64,000 bases of DNA. Source: Podarcis raffonei (Eukaryota > Chordata > Lepidosauria > Squamata > Lacertidae). Made by a program: the position numbers and the translations under genes. A model generated the notes under the pieces. It saw only the letters and a list, made by a program, of their open reading frames with translations. It made no database searches and was not told the origin of the DNA. The stretch is taken from NCBI RefSeq assembly GCF_027172205.1, contig NC_070607.1, forward strand, positions 65,248,831-65,312,830, in the 5' to 3' direction. Position 1 is the stretch's first letter. Each line of letters starts with the position of its first letter. Positions 20,177-42,089 of the stretch are shown piece by piece.

Positions 20177-23100
20177 TTAACTCACCCAGCCACCTTGCCT
20201 TTCAATATAGTGTCTCACTTCCGGAGCTGCGTTGATTGCCTCTGTGAGTAAGCGCGGCTGGGCTACACCTGGAGCTTTCTTTGCAATGTATCGAAAAAAC
20301 TTTACAGCGACAACTAGGAAAGCTTTTTCATATGCCAGCTCAGGATTCTGAATTGTCCAGGTCTTGCTGAGAGTCTCGACGTTTTCTTTGAATTTCCTTC
20401 CCTGTAAACAGAGAATGGAAATTTCTAACATACAGTACACACAAGACTGCAAAATAAAGGGCCAATACACTGGGAAAGCAGCTGTAATATGCTACACACA
20501 CACACAGGTGAGCCGGCTTGCCCCCACGATTGAGGGGGCCAGCACGCAAGACATAATCATGTCCCACATGTGTCATGCATGCACCCCCTTTTATTCAGAG
20601 CAGGGGAGTTCCCTATGAGCAGAGACTGAGGTGGTGTTTTTTTGTTGGAGAGGTAAGAATGTATATTACCTCTGCCTCTATGACCTCCCGCGCTGGTCTC
20701 TCCAAGTCTGCATTAAACTGATCTCCTAGGCGTCTCAGTGTATTGGCAATAGGAACTGGGTCAAAAGGGCTTGCAGCGCTACCTCCACCTTGGAAGAAAG
20801 TAAACAGAGACTTATGTTTTAAGTCCTAGTAACATTCTAGTAATATTAATTATATCTAGGCCTAACCCAGACAGCTTTAGGCACCATATGGAGAGGGCTA
20901 CACAAAGCTGCTTTCCCAAAGAACACACAGTGAAAAAGGCAAGACTACACAGAACAGAGGGGGAAAGAGAACAGAGCAAGCATGGAAGGTGAGGTGGAGA
21001 GGCTGGAAAAGGTTTATTTTATCTTACATGAGTTAGAGAGAAATTCCCACTCAACCTGCAGCTGTCCAGCCCATATATCTTCGGTCATCACACCTCGCTT
21101 TGATATTCTGGCAGGGATGCAGGCTGTTAGGAAACATTAGCTCCTGCATCTCCAAGCAGACACCAACTTCCTCTCCTCTTGTAACAGGAGTGGGTCCACT
21201 CCCCCCCACCCTCACCCCCCAAACTCAGGTGTCTACCAGCTGGCACCAAATACAAAAGAAGGGCAGACATACGCTTAGAATTAAGAGATAATGCACCTCT
21301 AAGTGTATTTTGCCTCACGAAAGAGCTTTCAGGATTAGAATTCAGGTCATAGTCCCAACACACAAAAATCCGTTTACTGTTTCCCCTCTTTGTTCCAGCA
21401 AACTGATTGGGGTGGTTTATGTGTTGTTATTCATCATGCAAAAGTCTGGGCAGGATGAATCCCAAGCCAGAATTAAGATAGTTAAAGCTATGGTTTTCCC
21501 AGTAGTGATGTATGGAAGTGAGAGCTGGACCAAAAAAAAGGCTGATTGGTGAAGAATTGATGCTTTTGAATTATGGTTCTGGAGGAGACTCTTGAGAGTC
21601 CCATGGACTGCAAGGAGATCAAACCTCTCCATTCTGAAGGAAATCAGCCCTGAGTGCTCACTGGAAGGACAGATCCTGAAGCTGAGGCTCCAATACTTTG
21701 GCCACCTCATGAAAAGAGAAGACTCCCTGGAAAAGACCCTGATGCTGGGAAAGATGGAGGGCACAAGGAGAAGGGGATGACAGAGGACGAGATGGTTGGA
21801 TAGTGTTCTCGAAGCTACCAGCATGAGTTTGACCAAACTGCGAGAGGCAGTGGAAGACAGGAGTGCCTGGCGTGCTCTGGACCATGCGGTCACGAAGAGT
21901 CAGACACGACTAAACGACTAAACAACAACATGTGTTGTTATACAGTTCAGTGTCAGAAATCCTTGGTGATCTGCTGCAAACCACCCAGAGACCTATTACC
22001 TACCTTTTGCCCAGCCAGTTTTACAATGCTGTTCCCAAATAATAATAAAAATCCAAGGCTAGAGAGGAACAATGAACACTTATATGTTGCAGCTTCTCTT
22101 TAAATGCACATTAGTTTGCTACTGTGTGTTAAGGGTGACAGTGACTTCTTCTGGCCCAGTCTTAGCCATGCTGTCATGAGAATCCCAAGGCAAAAGGCTC
22201 CCTCTTCTTGTAGACCAGACCACACAAGGCTATGCGCATGCTCTGGCCCTTATAACATCAAGGACCGTCATCCTTGGTGTAGTGAGCTCCAGAAGGCCCC
22301 TATGCATGCATGGTGGCATAACTATCCTTTCCCCCCTCCTTCGGCAGGCATTATTTCCCAAGTATTTCACAGTTGACCCTCTTGACTTTGCCTTAGCAAT
22401 CTTGTCATTTGGGGAAGCTTCCTCTTCTGAAATCAGATGCGGCCATGTCAGATTTTATTTGCAACTGGCCATTGACAACATATGGCTACATACATAGCTA
22501 AGCTGGTAGACATGACACTCTTAATATTGGGGTCATGAGTTCAAACCCCACACCGGGCAAAAGATTCCTGCATTGTAAGGGGTTGCAGAAGACGACCCTC
22601 GTGGTCCCTTCCAACCCTACAATTCTACGAATGTCTTCTACGCATTTTAATTTAATAGCACTATAAGAACTGCTCCCAAATAGCTCAACCATTATATCCT
22701 GCACCAGGTCCTGGGCACCAATCAAGATTAGGTCCAGCATCACCACACCTCCTGACGGTTCCATGATCAATAAGGTATCAAGGAATTTAATGTATCTGTC
22801 GTGACTTAACATATATGTGGCCAGTCTCTGTGAGGGTAGTTTAAGTCACCCATTACCACAACATTTCCTCTTTCGGGTGCTTCCTTGACTTCATTCTTCA
22901 TCTCAGGATCTCCCTGTGCATTTCAATCAGGAGGGGTGATACCACATCCCCTATATTAAAATACTCCTGCATTCCAGTGAGCATAAAGGCCTTGCCTTAC
23001 ATGGCAATTTCAAGAGCCAGTATGGAATACTGAGCAGGGTGCTGAAGCAGGGACTGGGGAGACCCAGGTTCAATTTTCCACTAGCTGACTTTGGGACACC

Positions 23101-26100
23101 TGCCATTTCTCGACCCAACCCTACCTCATAGCATTGCCTTGAGGATAAAATTTGGAGGGTGAGGGAGCCCTGTTTACTGCCTTGAGCTTCTCAGAAGAAA
23201 GGAGAGATATAAACTGAATAAGTGAGTTGCCAGTGCCCAGCTTGGGCTGACTGTCCTGCCATGTCCAAATGCACAGAGTGTTAGTACAGTGGTACCTCGG
23301 GTTAAGTACTTAATTCGTTTCGGAGGTCCGTTCTTAACCTGAAACTGTTCTTAACCTGAAGCACCACTTTAGCTAATGGGGCCTCCCGCTGCCGCACGAT
23401 TTCTGTTCTCATCCTGAAGCAAAGTTCTTAACCTGAAACACTATTTCTGGGTTAGCGGAGTCTGTAACCTGAAGCGTATGTAACCTGAAGCGTATGTAAC
23501 CTGAGGTACCACTGTATTTAGAACTGTGCTAAGCTTTAGAGTGACAAAGAGCATGTTCAGACAAAACTCTCTGCTTCGCAGGAAGTTATGTGCTGAAAAC
23601 TGAATTTGTGCTGCATAATATGTAAAGCATTGCTCTTCTGGTAGCATCAGCTTATTTTGTACTATGTTACTTCAGCATAAGGTTCCTAAAAAATGATATG
23701 TACGTTACCCTGAAAGCGTATGATCTGACTTTGACATTGCTCGACTTCATCTCTTGTCTCACTGGTAGCACGGGCAAGTAGGGAAGGAGGTGGGCCTGGC
23801 AAAAGACATGGCAATTGTAACTTTCTATACTATCAACGCCTTTCCTTTTTGGGTTGCTCATAATAAAGTAAGAAGCAACCGTGACAACCGCCCAACTCAC
23901 TTGGTGTCATCTTTGCAGTCATTACACAGAAGAGCAATACATGAAATGATCTTGTATTTGCACATAGGTTTTGACTGAATTTCAAGGAGAAACAGCCTTG
24001 GACAGTTTCCAACTTGGAGAATGTTATAAACTGCCATCTCCTAACAGGTTTTAATTACCTGCAAAACACTTGTGTTACATCCTGTCATGGGTTAATTAAA
24101 GCGCCATCCTCTGCTGGAAGTGGGGAAATATCAGAGGAAGCAGAAAAGCAGGCAGACTTCCTTAGCCAGCTTTCTGGTGACAGATCCAGGAACAGTCTTC
24201 GGCAGGAATCTGCTTTCAGTGACAGGTTATAAATGTTTGTGAGTGCGTTTTCCTCACCCCAATTCACAAGCCTTCATTTTGCCCATTGTAAAATACGCTG
24301 CTAACATGTGCTCTTGTGCACCTGCTGAGAATTTTTCCTGTTGTATAACAAGCCCCCCCGTGTATAACACGCCCCGTTTTGGGGGACTCCAAATTAAGAA
24401 AATGGGGGGGGGGGAGAGATTGCCCAGAGTTGTTCAGCTGGGGGGGGGGGGTGGCCCACAGTTGTGGAGATTTTTTTATGGGGGATTGCTGAAAATCGCT
24501 CACCCACTTGACCTATGCGGCCACTTGCATGCGTTGCGAAAGCGACCTATCATCTGTCCCCTCGCCGGCAATAGCCGCCAATTGCCCGCCGAATTACCAC
24601 AGTGACAGCCAATCAACACCAGCCCTTGCCACAGCCACCAATAACACACCCAATCGCAGTTGACAATCTTCTGCTCGCAGCACCAACCAATCCCACATCG
24701 CCTCGATGCACTATCTGTGTATATGATGACCCCCAATTTTTAACGTAATTTTAAAATAAAAAAACCTCGTCTTATACACGGAAAAGTACACTATATGCAT
24801 CGGTAAATGCATACAATTTGGAAAAAAATTGTAATGCAGGGTGGGTAATAACTGAGGTGATAAGGACATGTACATACCATGCGGCTATACCCCATCACAG
24901 ACTATCCACTAGTGTGGATGCGAAACATTGGTTTAGAACTCAGAGGCAATTTTTTAAAAACTACTTCTCTGTGAACACCCCTGCATAATTGCACACATGG
25001 GAAAATTGAATCTCAGTTACCTGTGTGAAATAGCCCCCCCCCCCATATGGGCACAGGCATATTTTAAGGTGCTCAGAAAATCCATCTGTAATGAAGAACA
25101 AGGAATAAATACTATAAACAAACTTCAGTGTTAACCATTGACTTAATATCAAACTGCTACTACAGCAATGCAAAACCAAGCCTCATTTGTAGCAGGCATT
25201 GTGGCAGCAAAGCAACAAACTCTTATTGTACCTGCAAGTGTTAGCAGACTATTAACCAGCTAAAAGTTTTAACAGCTAAAGCAGTAGGACTGAAAGGTTC
25301 AGACAGAACTTAACAACAACAACAACAACAACAACAACATTTATTTATACCCCGCCCTTCCTGGTTCAAAAACTGGGCTCAAGGAGGCTAGCAACAAATT
25401 TAAAACACTTAATTGTAAAAGCAGCATAAAATACAGTATAAAAACATGAATAACAATAAAATTCAAAGTTCAGAAATAAATTTAGGGGAAATCCATCTAA
25501 TAAGCATTAGATAATCCCCAGGGCTAGCTGGCTGAAATAGTCCTACTTGGGCAAGCAAGGCGGCCAGGGGAGAATTAGCTGTGGAGTCTCAGAGCGGGTA
25601 ATCTTCATAAAAGGGGAGGGGGATGGAAGAGAAGGGAAATAAAAGATCAGGCTGAATTCAAATTAAAAGCCAGGCAAAATAGCTGTTTTACAGGCCCGAT
25701 GGAAGGAGGTTAAATCCTGAAGGGCCCTAGTCCACCAAGTCGTAGCCATCACTGAAAAGGCCTAGGCTCTGGTGGTGGATAGTCTGACTTCCTTTGGGCC
25801 CGGGACCTCTAAACTATGGTTATTCATGGACCTTAAGGTCCTCTGCGGGGCATACCAGGAGAGGCGGTCCCGTAAATACGAGGGCCCTAAGCCACAAAGG
25901 GCTTTAAAGGTCAAGACCAGCACCTTGAACCTGACCCTATACTCTACCGGGAGCCAATGCAACTGGTAAAGCACTGGGTTAATATGCTCCCACGGCAGGG
26001 ACCCCGTGAGGAGCCTCGCTGCAGCATTCTGCACCTGCTGGAGTTTGTGGGACAGTTTCAAGGGCAGCCCCGCTTAGAGCGAATTACAGTAGTCAAGCCT

Positions 26101-26661
26101 GGACCATTCCCGCCCCCGCCCCCCCCCCCCCGATTTACTAAAAGGGGAACTAAAATACATGTTTATCTAATATGCCCTTTTCTTCTGACTAGAAGTCTGT
26201 TATCACAGACTTGTTTCAATCTCTTAGAAAGAGATCTTTACTGAAATTACAGTTTGGAAATAAAAGTGTATTTAGTGCATTAATCAATGAACATATGGCT
26301 AATCAGCTAAAGTGTCTTAAAACCAGTGGGCAATTCTAGCTGCAATGCACTACAACATAAGGATTTATTAAGAACTTTCCTTATGCTCTTAACACGGAAG
26401 TGCTGAACTTTTAAACCAAGCCTCTTTGCTTGCATGTAATTTTAATCAGCAGTTCCTGATTACACAGCTCTAGAAGAGGGGGAAGTGGTTAGAAACCTTC
26501 ATACTTCTCTATGAACAAATAATCTTACCTTCAAAAAGCACACTTGCACCATTGTAATGTAGGACACGAAATTCTGTTTTTGATTTTTGCCCCGGGAAGT
26601 CAGCAAGCAATGCTTCTGCAATCTGTTCCACCTGTTCCTCAAAAGTCATAGAGTCCTTCAT
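20177..26661 (-). CDS. BCL2L15: Bcl-2-like protein 15, three coding exons
   Basis: Coding exons on the minus strand are 26661-26529, 20788-20670 and 20401-20186, phases compatible, giving 156 residues; reading on past the last exon gives VS and a TAA at 20177-20179. The N-terminus (MKDSMTFEEQVEQIAEALL) resembles human BCL2L15 (MKSSQTFEEQ...). Residues 62-70 (LRRLGDQFN) form a BH3 motif with Leu62, Gly66 and Asp67. The C-terminal part (ENVETLSKTW, then LAYEKAFL and the final RQGGW) matches the Bcl-2-like fold of this family. Known members are weakly pro-apoptotic and highest in gut epithelium; that is family knowledge, not visible here. The gene lies tail-on to the AP4B1 3' side, as in human. 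The first intron (20789-26528) is full of repeats. A perfect GTGAGT donor follows GGW, so a short last coding exon like the human one may exist further left; I could not identify it. Confidence 0.88.
20189..20189 (-). promoter_or_regulatory. BCL2L15: Possible splice donor after BCL2L15 exon 3
   Basis: On the minus strand the exon reads GGCTGG followed by GTGAGT (donor at 20185-20184). Human BCL2L15 continues beyond GGW into a short final exon, so this donor may be used. Without splicing the protein ends after VS. Confidence 0.4.
21419..21941 (+). mobile_element. BovB LINE 3' copy with target duplication
   Basis: The insert 21431-21929 is flanked by a perfect 12-base duplication ATGTGTTGTTAT (21419-21430 and 21930-21941). 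It encodes the C-terminal end of a BovB/RTE protein (VKAMVFPVVMYGSESW, WRRLLRVPWTARRSN, LEGQILKLRLQYFGHL) and ends GACTAAACAACAACA, the usual tandem-repeat BovB tail. Compared with the copy at 61.4-64 kb it has lost about 380 bases between ARIKI and VKAMVF, has a TGA after KKADW at about 21549 and another after RRRG at about 21778. It lies in BCL2L15 intron 1. Confidence 0.9.
22496..22628 (+). mobile_element. tRNA-headed SINE with CR1-like tail
   Basis: Head TAGCTAAGCTGGTAGACATG (box A-like) and GGTCATGAGTTCAAACCCC (box B-like), then AAAGATTCCTGCATTGTAAG, CCCTCGTGGTCCCTTCCAAC and AATTCTACGAATG. The tail is the CR1 3' end, suggesting mobilisation by CR1. Confidence 0.75.
22629..22925 (-). mobile_element. 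CR1 LINE endonuclease-domain fragment
   Basis: On the minus strand the translation gives ERGNVVVMGDLNYPHRDW, then IMEPSGGVVMLDLILIGAQ and LVQDIMVELFGSSSYSAI. These follow the CR1 endonuclease order (MGDFNYPDI; EPTRGxALLDLLLTN; LVxDVxVxxxLGxSDH). It is broken and decayed. Confidence 0.65.
23015..23220 (+). mobile_element. CORE/MIR-like SINE, decayed
   Basis: Order of blocks: GCAGGGTGCTGAAGCAGGGA, GACCCAGGTTCAATTTTCCA, CTACCTCATAGCATTGCCTT, TTGAGCTTCTCAGAAGAAAG and GAGATATAAACTGAATAAGT. The same kind as 40296-40640. Confidence 0.55.
23285..23516. mobile_element. MITE with TA duplication, CAGTGGTACCTCGGGTTA family
   Basis: The body 23287-23514 begins CAGTGGTACCTCGGGTTA and ends TAACCTGAGGTACCACTG, an 18-base perfect inverted repeat except at one position, flanked by TA. 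The interior repeats TTAACCTGAA motifs. Compared with the copy at 27219-27444 it has an extra tandem unit (GTAACCTGAAGCGTAT) near its right end. Tc1/mariner-type by its TA target; non-coding. It lies in BCL2L15 intron 1. Confidence 0.85.
24329..24800. mobile_element. Inverted-repeat DNA element with GTGTATAA ends
   Basis: The left end has GTTGTATAACAAGCC and GTGTATAACACGCC. The right end has CCTCGTCTTATACACGG, which is the inverted counterpart. The interior is GC-rich, with G-runs and CCAAT-type spaced motifs, unlike its neighbours. Non-coding; ends are imperfect so the borders are approximate. Confidence 0.5.
25312..25340. repeat. (AAC)n microsatellite at a LINE tail
   Basis: About nine AAC units; they form the 3' tail of the minus-strand L2/CR1-clade LINE that follows. 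Confidence 0.9.
25320..26097 (-). mobile_element. L2/CR1-clade LINE 3' copy
   Basis: On the minus strand a long frame (26061-25762) reads KLQQVQNAAARLLTGSLPWE, INPVLYQLHWLPVEYRVRFK and LTFKALCGLGPSYLRDRLS, the conserved C-terminal block of L2/CR1-type LINE proteins, followed by a 3' UTR ending in the (AAC)n tail with ATAAATAAATG. 5'-truncated; lies in BCL2L15 intron 1. Confidence 0.85.
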
Positions 26662-27216
26662 GTTAGCTGTTCTCTATTCGAAACACAAGTCGCTGCCACG
26701 GCTTTCCACCAGTTGTTCTTCCTATGGCTGCACAAGTTTGCGCATGTAAGGTTTCTAGCACCCAGCCTCCTAGCAGGCCAGAATATATTAAAGCTAGATT
26801 CTCCTCAGACCAGGCTACATTACAAGAGGAAGTTTGTTCTTGTGTTGCAGCTGCAGCTACACCCATATCAGTATTAGCATAGCTATCTGCTTTAAACAGT
26901 AAAAGTCACCACAAGGAAGTCATGAGGGAGCAAAGTCTAGTACGGCTTTCTCTTCCTCTTTTCCAGAACCTCAGTCAAGTTCCTCTAAGAGCAACTATAG
27001 TTATGTGCATGGCAACTAACTATGTATTAGCTTCTCACATTCTATTCATTATAGTATTTTTACTTGTTTCCTGCAAAACAAAGAAGTATTTCCTAGATAT
27101 AATATAATATCCCTAAATATATCACTCTTTTCAACTCTGAGATTTTTCCAAACGAAATAGTATGTTAGACATGAAGGAACAAAATGTGCATACGGAGCAG
27201 ATAAAGACTAGCACAG

Positions 27217-27446
27217 TACAGTGGTACCTCGGGTTAAGTACTTAATTCGTTCCGGAGGTCCGTACTTAACCTGAAACTGTTCTTAACCTGAAGCACCACT
27301 TTAGCTAATGGGGCCTCCTGCTGCTGCCGCACCGCCGGAGCACGATTTCTGTTCTCATCCTGAAGCAAAGTTCTTAACCTGAAGCACTATTTCTGGGTTA
27401 GCGGAGTCTGTAACCTGAAGCGTATGTAACCTGAGGTACCACTGTA
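27217..27446. mobile_element. MITE with TA duplication, CAGTGGTACCTCGGGTTA family
   Basis: The body 27219-27444 is flanked by TA and has the same 18-base inverted ends as 23287-23514. The two copies are nearly identical over their shared length, which suggests fairly recent activity. It lies between BCL2L15 and AP4B1. Confidence 0.88.
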
Positions 27447-28787
27447 CACTAAACAATATATTTATGTTTCATTTTATATATCAATTTCCATCTATAATGA
27501 GTTAAGTTTGGAGTGCAAATACAAATGCAGAACTCTGTTTAGTACTATTTGTTCTGTGTCACAACAATGCAATCCCATACATGTCTACACTGTTGTAAGC
27601 CTCAGTGAGTTCAACAGGGCTTACTCCTAGGTACGTATATGATTGCACAGTCTGAGGAGGCTTTCAAGATCCCAAATAAATTTTACCACCATGTCTGAAA
27701 AGATTTTTCATCAGTCATTTATTACTTTTGTTGTTCAGTATTTCCTGGCATTACCTACGGCCAGGTTTTAACACCCCACCCCCCCGACCATGTAGTCAGT
27801 AATGTTCTATTGTATTATCAGATTTTAATGCTTTATCCAGAGTCATTTGTGGGTTAGTCTTTTCCTTTTGTTTTTTAATAGACGTGTGTAAACTGTGCTC
27901 AAACCATAGCCATGAAGTTTGCAGGTAAAACTGCAAGAGTGGCTATATGTATCTTAGAATAGATAATCCGTACCAGAGATACAAGTTCCTATTTAGACCG
28001 CTGTACTTTTGTGCAAAAGTGTGTGTACCTCACATTTGGTCTGAAGATTCCCCCTCCCCCTTCCATTTCTTTCCCACTCAATCTTCCCATTTAAACGGTT
28101 CCACCAATTCTTTCCACTAAAAAATGTGCATAACCTTTGCGGTAGGTTCTACAATCAATACCATAGGGCTGTGACCACGCATCTATCATAGTGCACCATT
28201 TCTGTACACGTTTCATTCTGATTAAATATTCCTCATCCTTCTATCAATTCTGAATCCTTTGGGGAAACATCTGGCTCTGCAACATTAATGCGTGAATAGA
28301 ATTCATGGGAGTAGAGACTGGTGGGGGAATGAGGAGAAAAGGAGGTCTTAAAAGAGGATCCTTCAGCACTTTAAAGATGATAGATGCATCAAACCCATTG
28401 TTGGGAATGTGCTGACCCCTTTAAACTATCCAAAGTAGGCCCTATCCACTCTGAAAGGGACTCAAAGCAGATTACAAAAGATTCTCAAAACAAAAATCAC
28501 TCAAATCCACTACGGGAACCAAAGTAACATAAAACCAGCATTCTTCAAGCAGCATTCCCCGCCCTCTTGCTTGTTCTTCTCTGGTGTCAAGCCAAGCAGC
28601 AGCTCCCACCAAAATATTCCAAGATAAGGGAGTGGGACTGAGCATCTGGATCTCGCTCAGCCTGCGAGGAAGCGTTCCTCTCCTGTACAAACAGTTCATA
28701 AGAGCTGCAGCATAATTTGAAGAATGCCATACGCAAACAGACTTAAGTCTCATCCTATTCATGACCCGTATCAGTGGTCTGAAAGAA
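27447..28787. other. AP4B1 3' flank, probably including its 3' UTR
   Basis: No exon is seen. A decayed TGCAATCC...GATTGCA element is at about 27568-27650. On the minus strand a possible AATAAA lies at 27718-27723, about 1 kb after the AP4B1 stop. A minus-strand frame of 96 codons at 28762-28472 has no recognised homology and is not called. Confidence 0.4.
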
Positions 28788-39830
<11,043 letters not shown>

Positions 39831-39984
39831 CTCGGATGGGCTCCTAAACACCTAGGGAGAAAAGACTGTGGAGAAATCTGTAGTAAGAACAGAGAAAGAA
39901 CCCTGCCAGATCAAACAAGAGGCCTAACTTGGTACAGCAACCTGTTTGTCACGGTGGCAGAAGATAAGGACAACAGATCTCTCC

Positions 39985-40165
39985 TACTATTGGGAAGGGC
40001 TCTGGCTTAATGGTAGAGCACATGCAAATGGTGCCAGATTCAATCTCCAACATCTCCTGGTAGATAACTCTGTTTGAAACTCTGGAGAGCTGCTGCCACT
40101 CAGTATGTAGATGATACTGAGAAAGATGGACCAATTGTCTGCCTCAGTAGAAGGCAGTCTCTTAG
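39985..40165 (+). mobile_element. tRNA-derived SINE
   Basis: Head GGCTTAATGGTAGAGCACAT (box A-like) and GCCAGATTCAATCTCC (box B-like). The body has CTCTGGAGAGCTGCTGCCAC, GATGATACTGAGAAAGATGG and CTGCCTCAGTAGAAGGCAG. A minus-strand relative is at 55575-55697. Confidence 0.7.
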
Positions 40166-40295
40166 GTTCTCAACAAGACAAAGTCACACAGGGACCTTCA
40201 CAGAGTGGTTTTTAACCCCGGCCTCCTAGGTTCTAGTCCATGAAATATCCTTCCACATTCTGGGAATCAGTCTTAGAAGTAAGACAGGTTGGAGT

Positions 40296-40640
40296 AATCG
40301 TGAGCCAGTTGGGAGTGCTAAACCAGGACTGGGCAGATCCAGGTTCAAGTCCCTACTCATCCAGGAAGCTCATTGGGTGACCTTGGGACAATCACGCTCT
40401 CCCAGACTAACCTACCTCGCAGGGATGCAAAGATTAAATGTGTTTTGGGGGGAGTTAATGTTGTTTTTGTTCTTTTGATTTGTGCTTTTACCCTGCAGTT
40501 TTATCTTGTGAACCTCTCCAAGATTTTCGGATGGAGGGCGATATATAAATGTAATAAAAAATGGAGAATGCGTATGCTGCCCTGAGCTCCTTGGAGGAAA
40601 GCTGGGGTGTAAATGCAGTATGCAATAATAAAGAAACAAA
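40296..40640 (+). mobile_element. CORE/MIR-like SINE interrupted by a LINE tail
   Basis: The left part has CAGATCCAGGTTCAAGTCCC and TTGGGTGACCTTGGGACAAT; the right part has TGCCCTGAGCTCCTTGGAGG and GGGGTGTAAATGCAG. Between them (about 40440-40560) is a LINE 3' tail with TTTATCTTGTGAACC and GATATATAAATGTAATAAAA. It lies in the leader intron of AP4B1. Confidence 0.6.
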
Positions 40641-40749
40641 ACAATGTTCTCCTGCAACTGGCACTCAGAAGTACCGCAGATGCCATACAGCCAAAGCATG
40701 GCTACTAGTTCCATCGCCCAATAATTCGCAGTGGCGCCCCAGGCTTTCA

Positions 40750-42070
40750 GGAGAGGGTCTGTCCCAGCTCTACCTAGGGATTTCAGGAGTTCGCCATGGG
40801 ACCCTTTTTTGCGTAAAGTGCGCCTTGGGCTAGCGCCCTTCCCCGCGCTCGGAAGCCTAGAAGTTCCAGCGCAGCAGTCAACTTGCAAGTCCCTAGGCTT
40901 TGCCGGAGAGGAGAAGGAAGGAAGGAAGCAGCCGCCAGGTGGGGCGGGTGTCGGGACATCGGCTCCGGCCAGGGTCGTCGGTCGATTTCCCCACGTACCT
41001 TGGCGCGACTCTCGCCCGCCCTCGGCCGCTCAGTCTCGCACCGACCAACAAAAGGGGCCGGCGTCTTCCTGGTTCTCGCCCGACTCCTTCCGGGTTTCGG
41101 CCTCCATGAGCGCCGGGTTAAAGCGTCGGCGGGAACGAGCGCGAAGCCGAGCGGAGGAAAGCTCGCTCGCACTTTAAACCACGCTGGCTTCCTGGCTTCT
41201 CACGCTTTGAAAAAGGCTCCTGTGTCGGAAGTGCCCTCAAGGCGAAGAAGAAGCAAGCCTTCTCCCTTGTGAAATGCCTACCTGTGTTGGTCTAGGCTTT
41301 AGGAAATAAATGGGAGCGGAACGGCACAGTGATGCCTAAACTCTGGGCGCGTTAGGCGGGTGGAAACTAACGCTTCAAGAAAGAAGCATATTCCCTTGTT
41401 GTTGTTACCATCAAGGATAGTAAAGCCACAGCTATACTAAAACTCTGCAATTTCTCCATTGTTCCTTACAGGCAGCTGCTCCCTCCTTGCCCTCCCAGAG
41501 GGGACCCGTCCCCCAAAGTAACCAAGGGGGTTCGCCTCCAGCCAGCGGAATTCCCAGCCAGATTTCTTTGACGCACCGAGTAGCTGAACAAACGGCTGCT
41601 CGGTAATAAATGCGCACTTACTCCGGCGCGCTTCTCCAAACTGTAGGACACGGGGCGTTTGCTTCCTAGCAAGCCGGTCTCCACTAGCATGTAGCGCAAT
41701 CCTGTTTCCGTTTTGCAGGAAGCGCTGTGTTTCAACGAATACCTTAGCGCCTTGGGAGCGGGAGAGTTGTTTTGATTTCTTCGGCGGGAAGATCCGACGG
41801 TGCAGAGGGAGATCTGAACGGCGGGGAGCCTGGCGATCTTCTCTGCAAGCAAAAATGAAAGCAGCCCTCCAGTACCGGCGCTCCGATTCAACCCGCTGAC
41901 TGCAAAGCATTTTAGCAACGGGAGGGAGACGCCCGTTCCCTTTCCCTGCTCTCTGTGCCGAAGGCCTACAAAGTAGCACAGTAAGCTCCCTTTACTCCTC
42001 GCTACAATTTTTGGTTTTGGGGGTGGGAGACAGGACCGAGAGAGCGCCGGAGCGAAGTGGGCAAGCGTTT
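40750..42070. promoter_or_regulatory. CpG-rich divergent promoter region of AP4B1 and DCLRE1B
   Basis: This interval is markedly richer in GC and CpG than its surroundings, densest at 40930-41180 (runs such as GGCGCGAC, CGGCCGCTC and CCGGCG), with further CpGs at 41330-42070. It lies between the AP4B1 5' end on the minus strand and DCLRE1B on the plus strand. ETS-like cores (TTCCGGGT near 41087, CGGAAGTG near 41226, CCGGATGTG near 42069) are typical of housekeeping bidirectional promoters. No TATA box is obvious. Long frames on both strands here are by-products of GC-rich composition. Promoter activity is inferred from position and composition. Confidence 0.7.
40999..41110 (-). other. AP4B1: Probable non-coding first exon of AP4B1 (5' end approximate)
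   Basis: On the minus strand a strong donor (GCCAAG then GTACGT) ends an exon at 40999 inside the CpG-rich block. The first coding exon of AP4B1 has a good acceptor at 39852-39853 with 21 untranslated bases before ATG, so a spliced leader exon is required. This is the best donor I can see upstream. The 5' limit is a guess; transcript data would set it. Confidence 0.5.
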
Positions 42071-42089
42071 CTGGGACCGGATGTGAAAC

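Noticed and set aside
22496-22560. A second tRNA gene
   Set aside because: It is the head of a SINE with a CR1-type tail.
23667-23900. An extra BCL2L15 exon ending near a donor-like GGTAACG at about 23707
   Set aside because: The exons at 26.5 and 20.8 kb already join in phase and align with the human protein; no matching residues are encoded here.
28472-28762. A 96-codon minus-strand gene after AP4B1
   Set aside because: No recognised homology or splice context; it lies in the likely AP4B1 3' UTR.
40731-41979. Long overlapping frames on both strands near the AP4B1 5' end
   Set aside because: They lie in CpG-rich DNA where stop codons are rare, show no homology and overlap each other on both strands.
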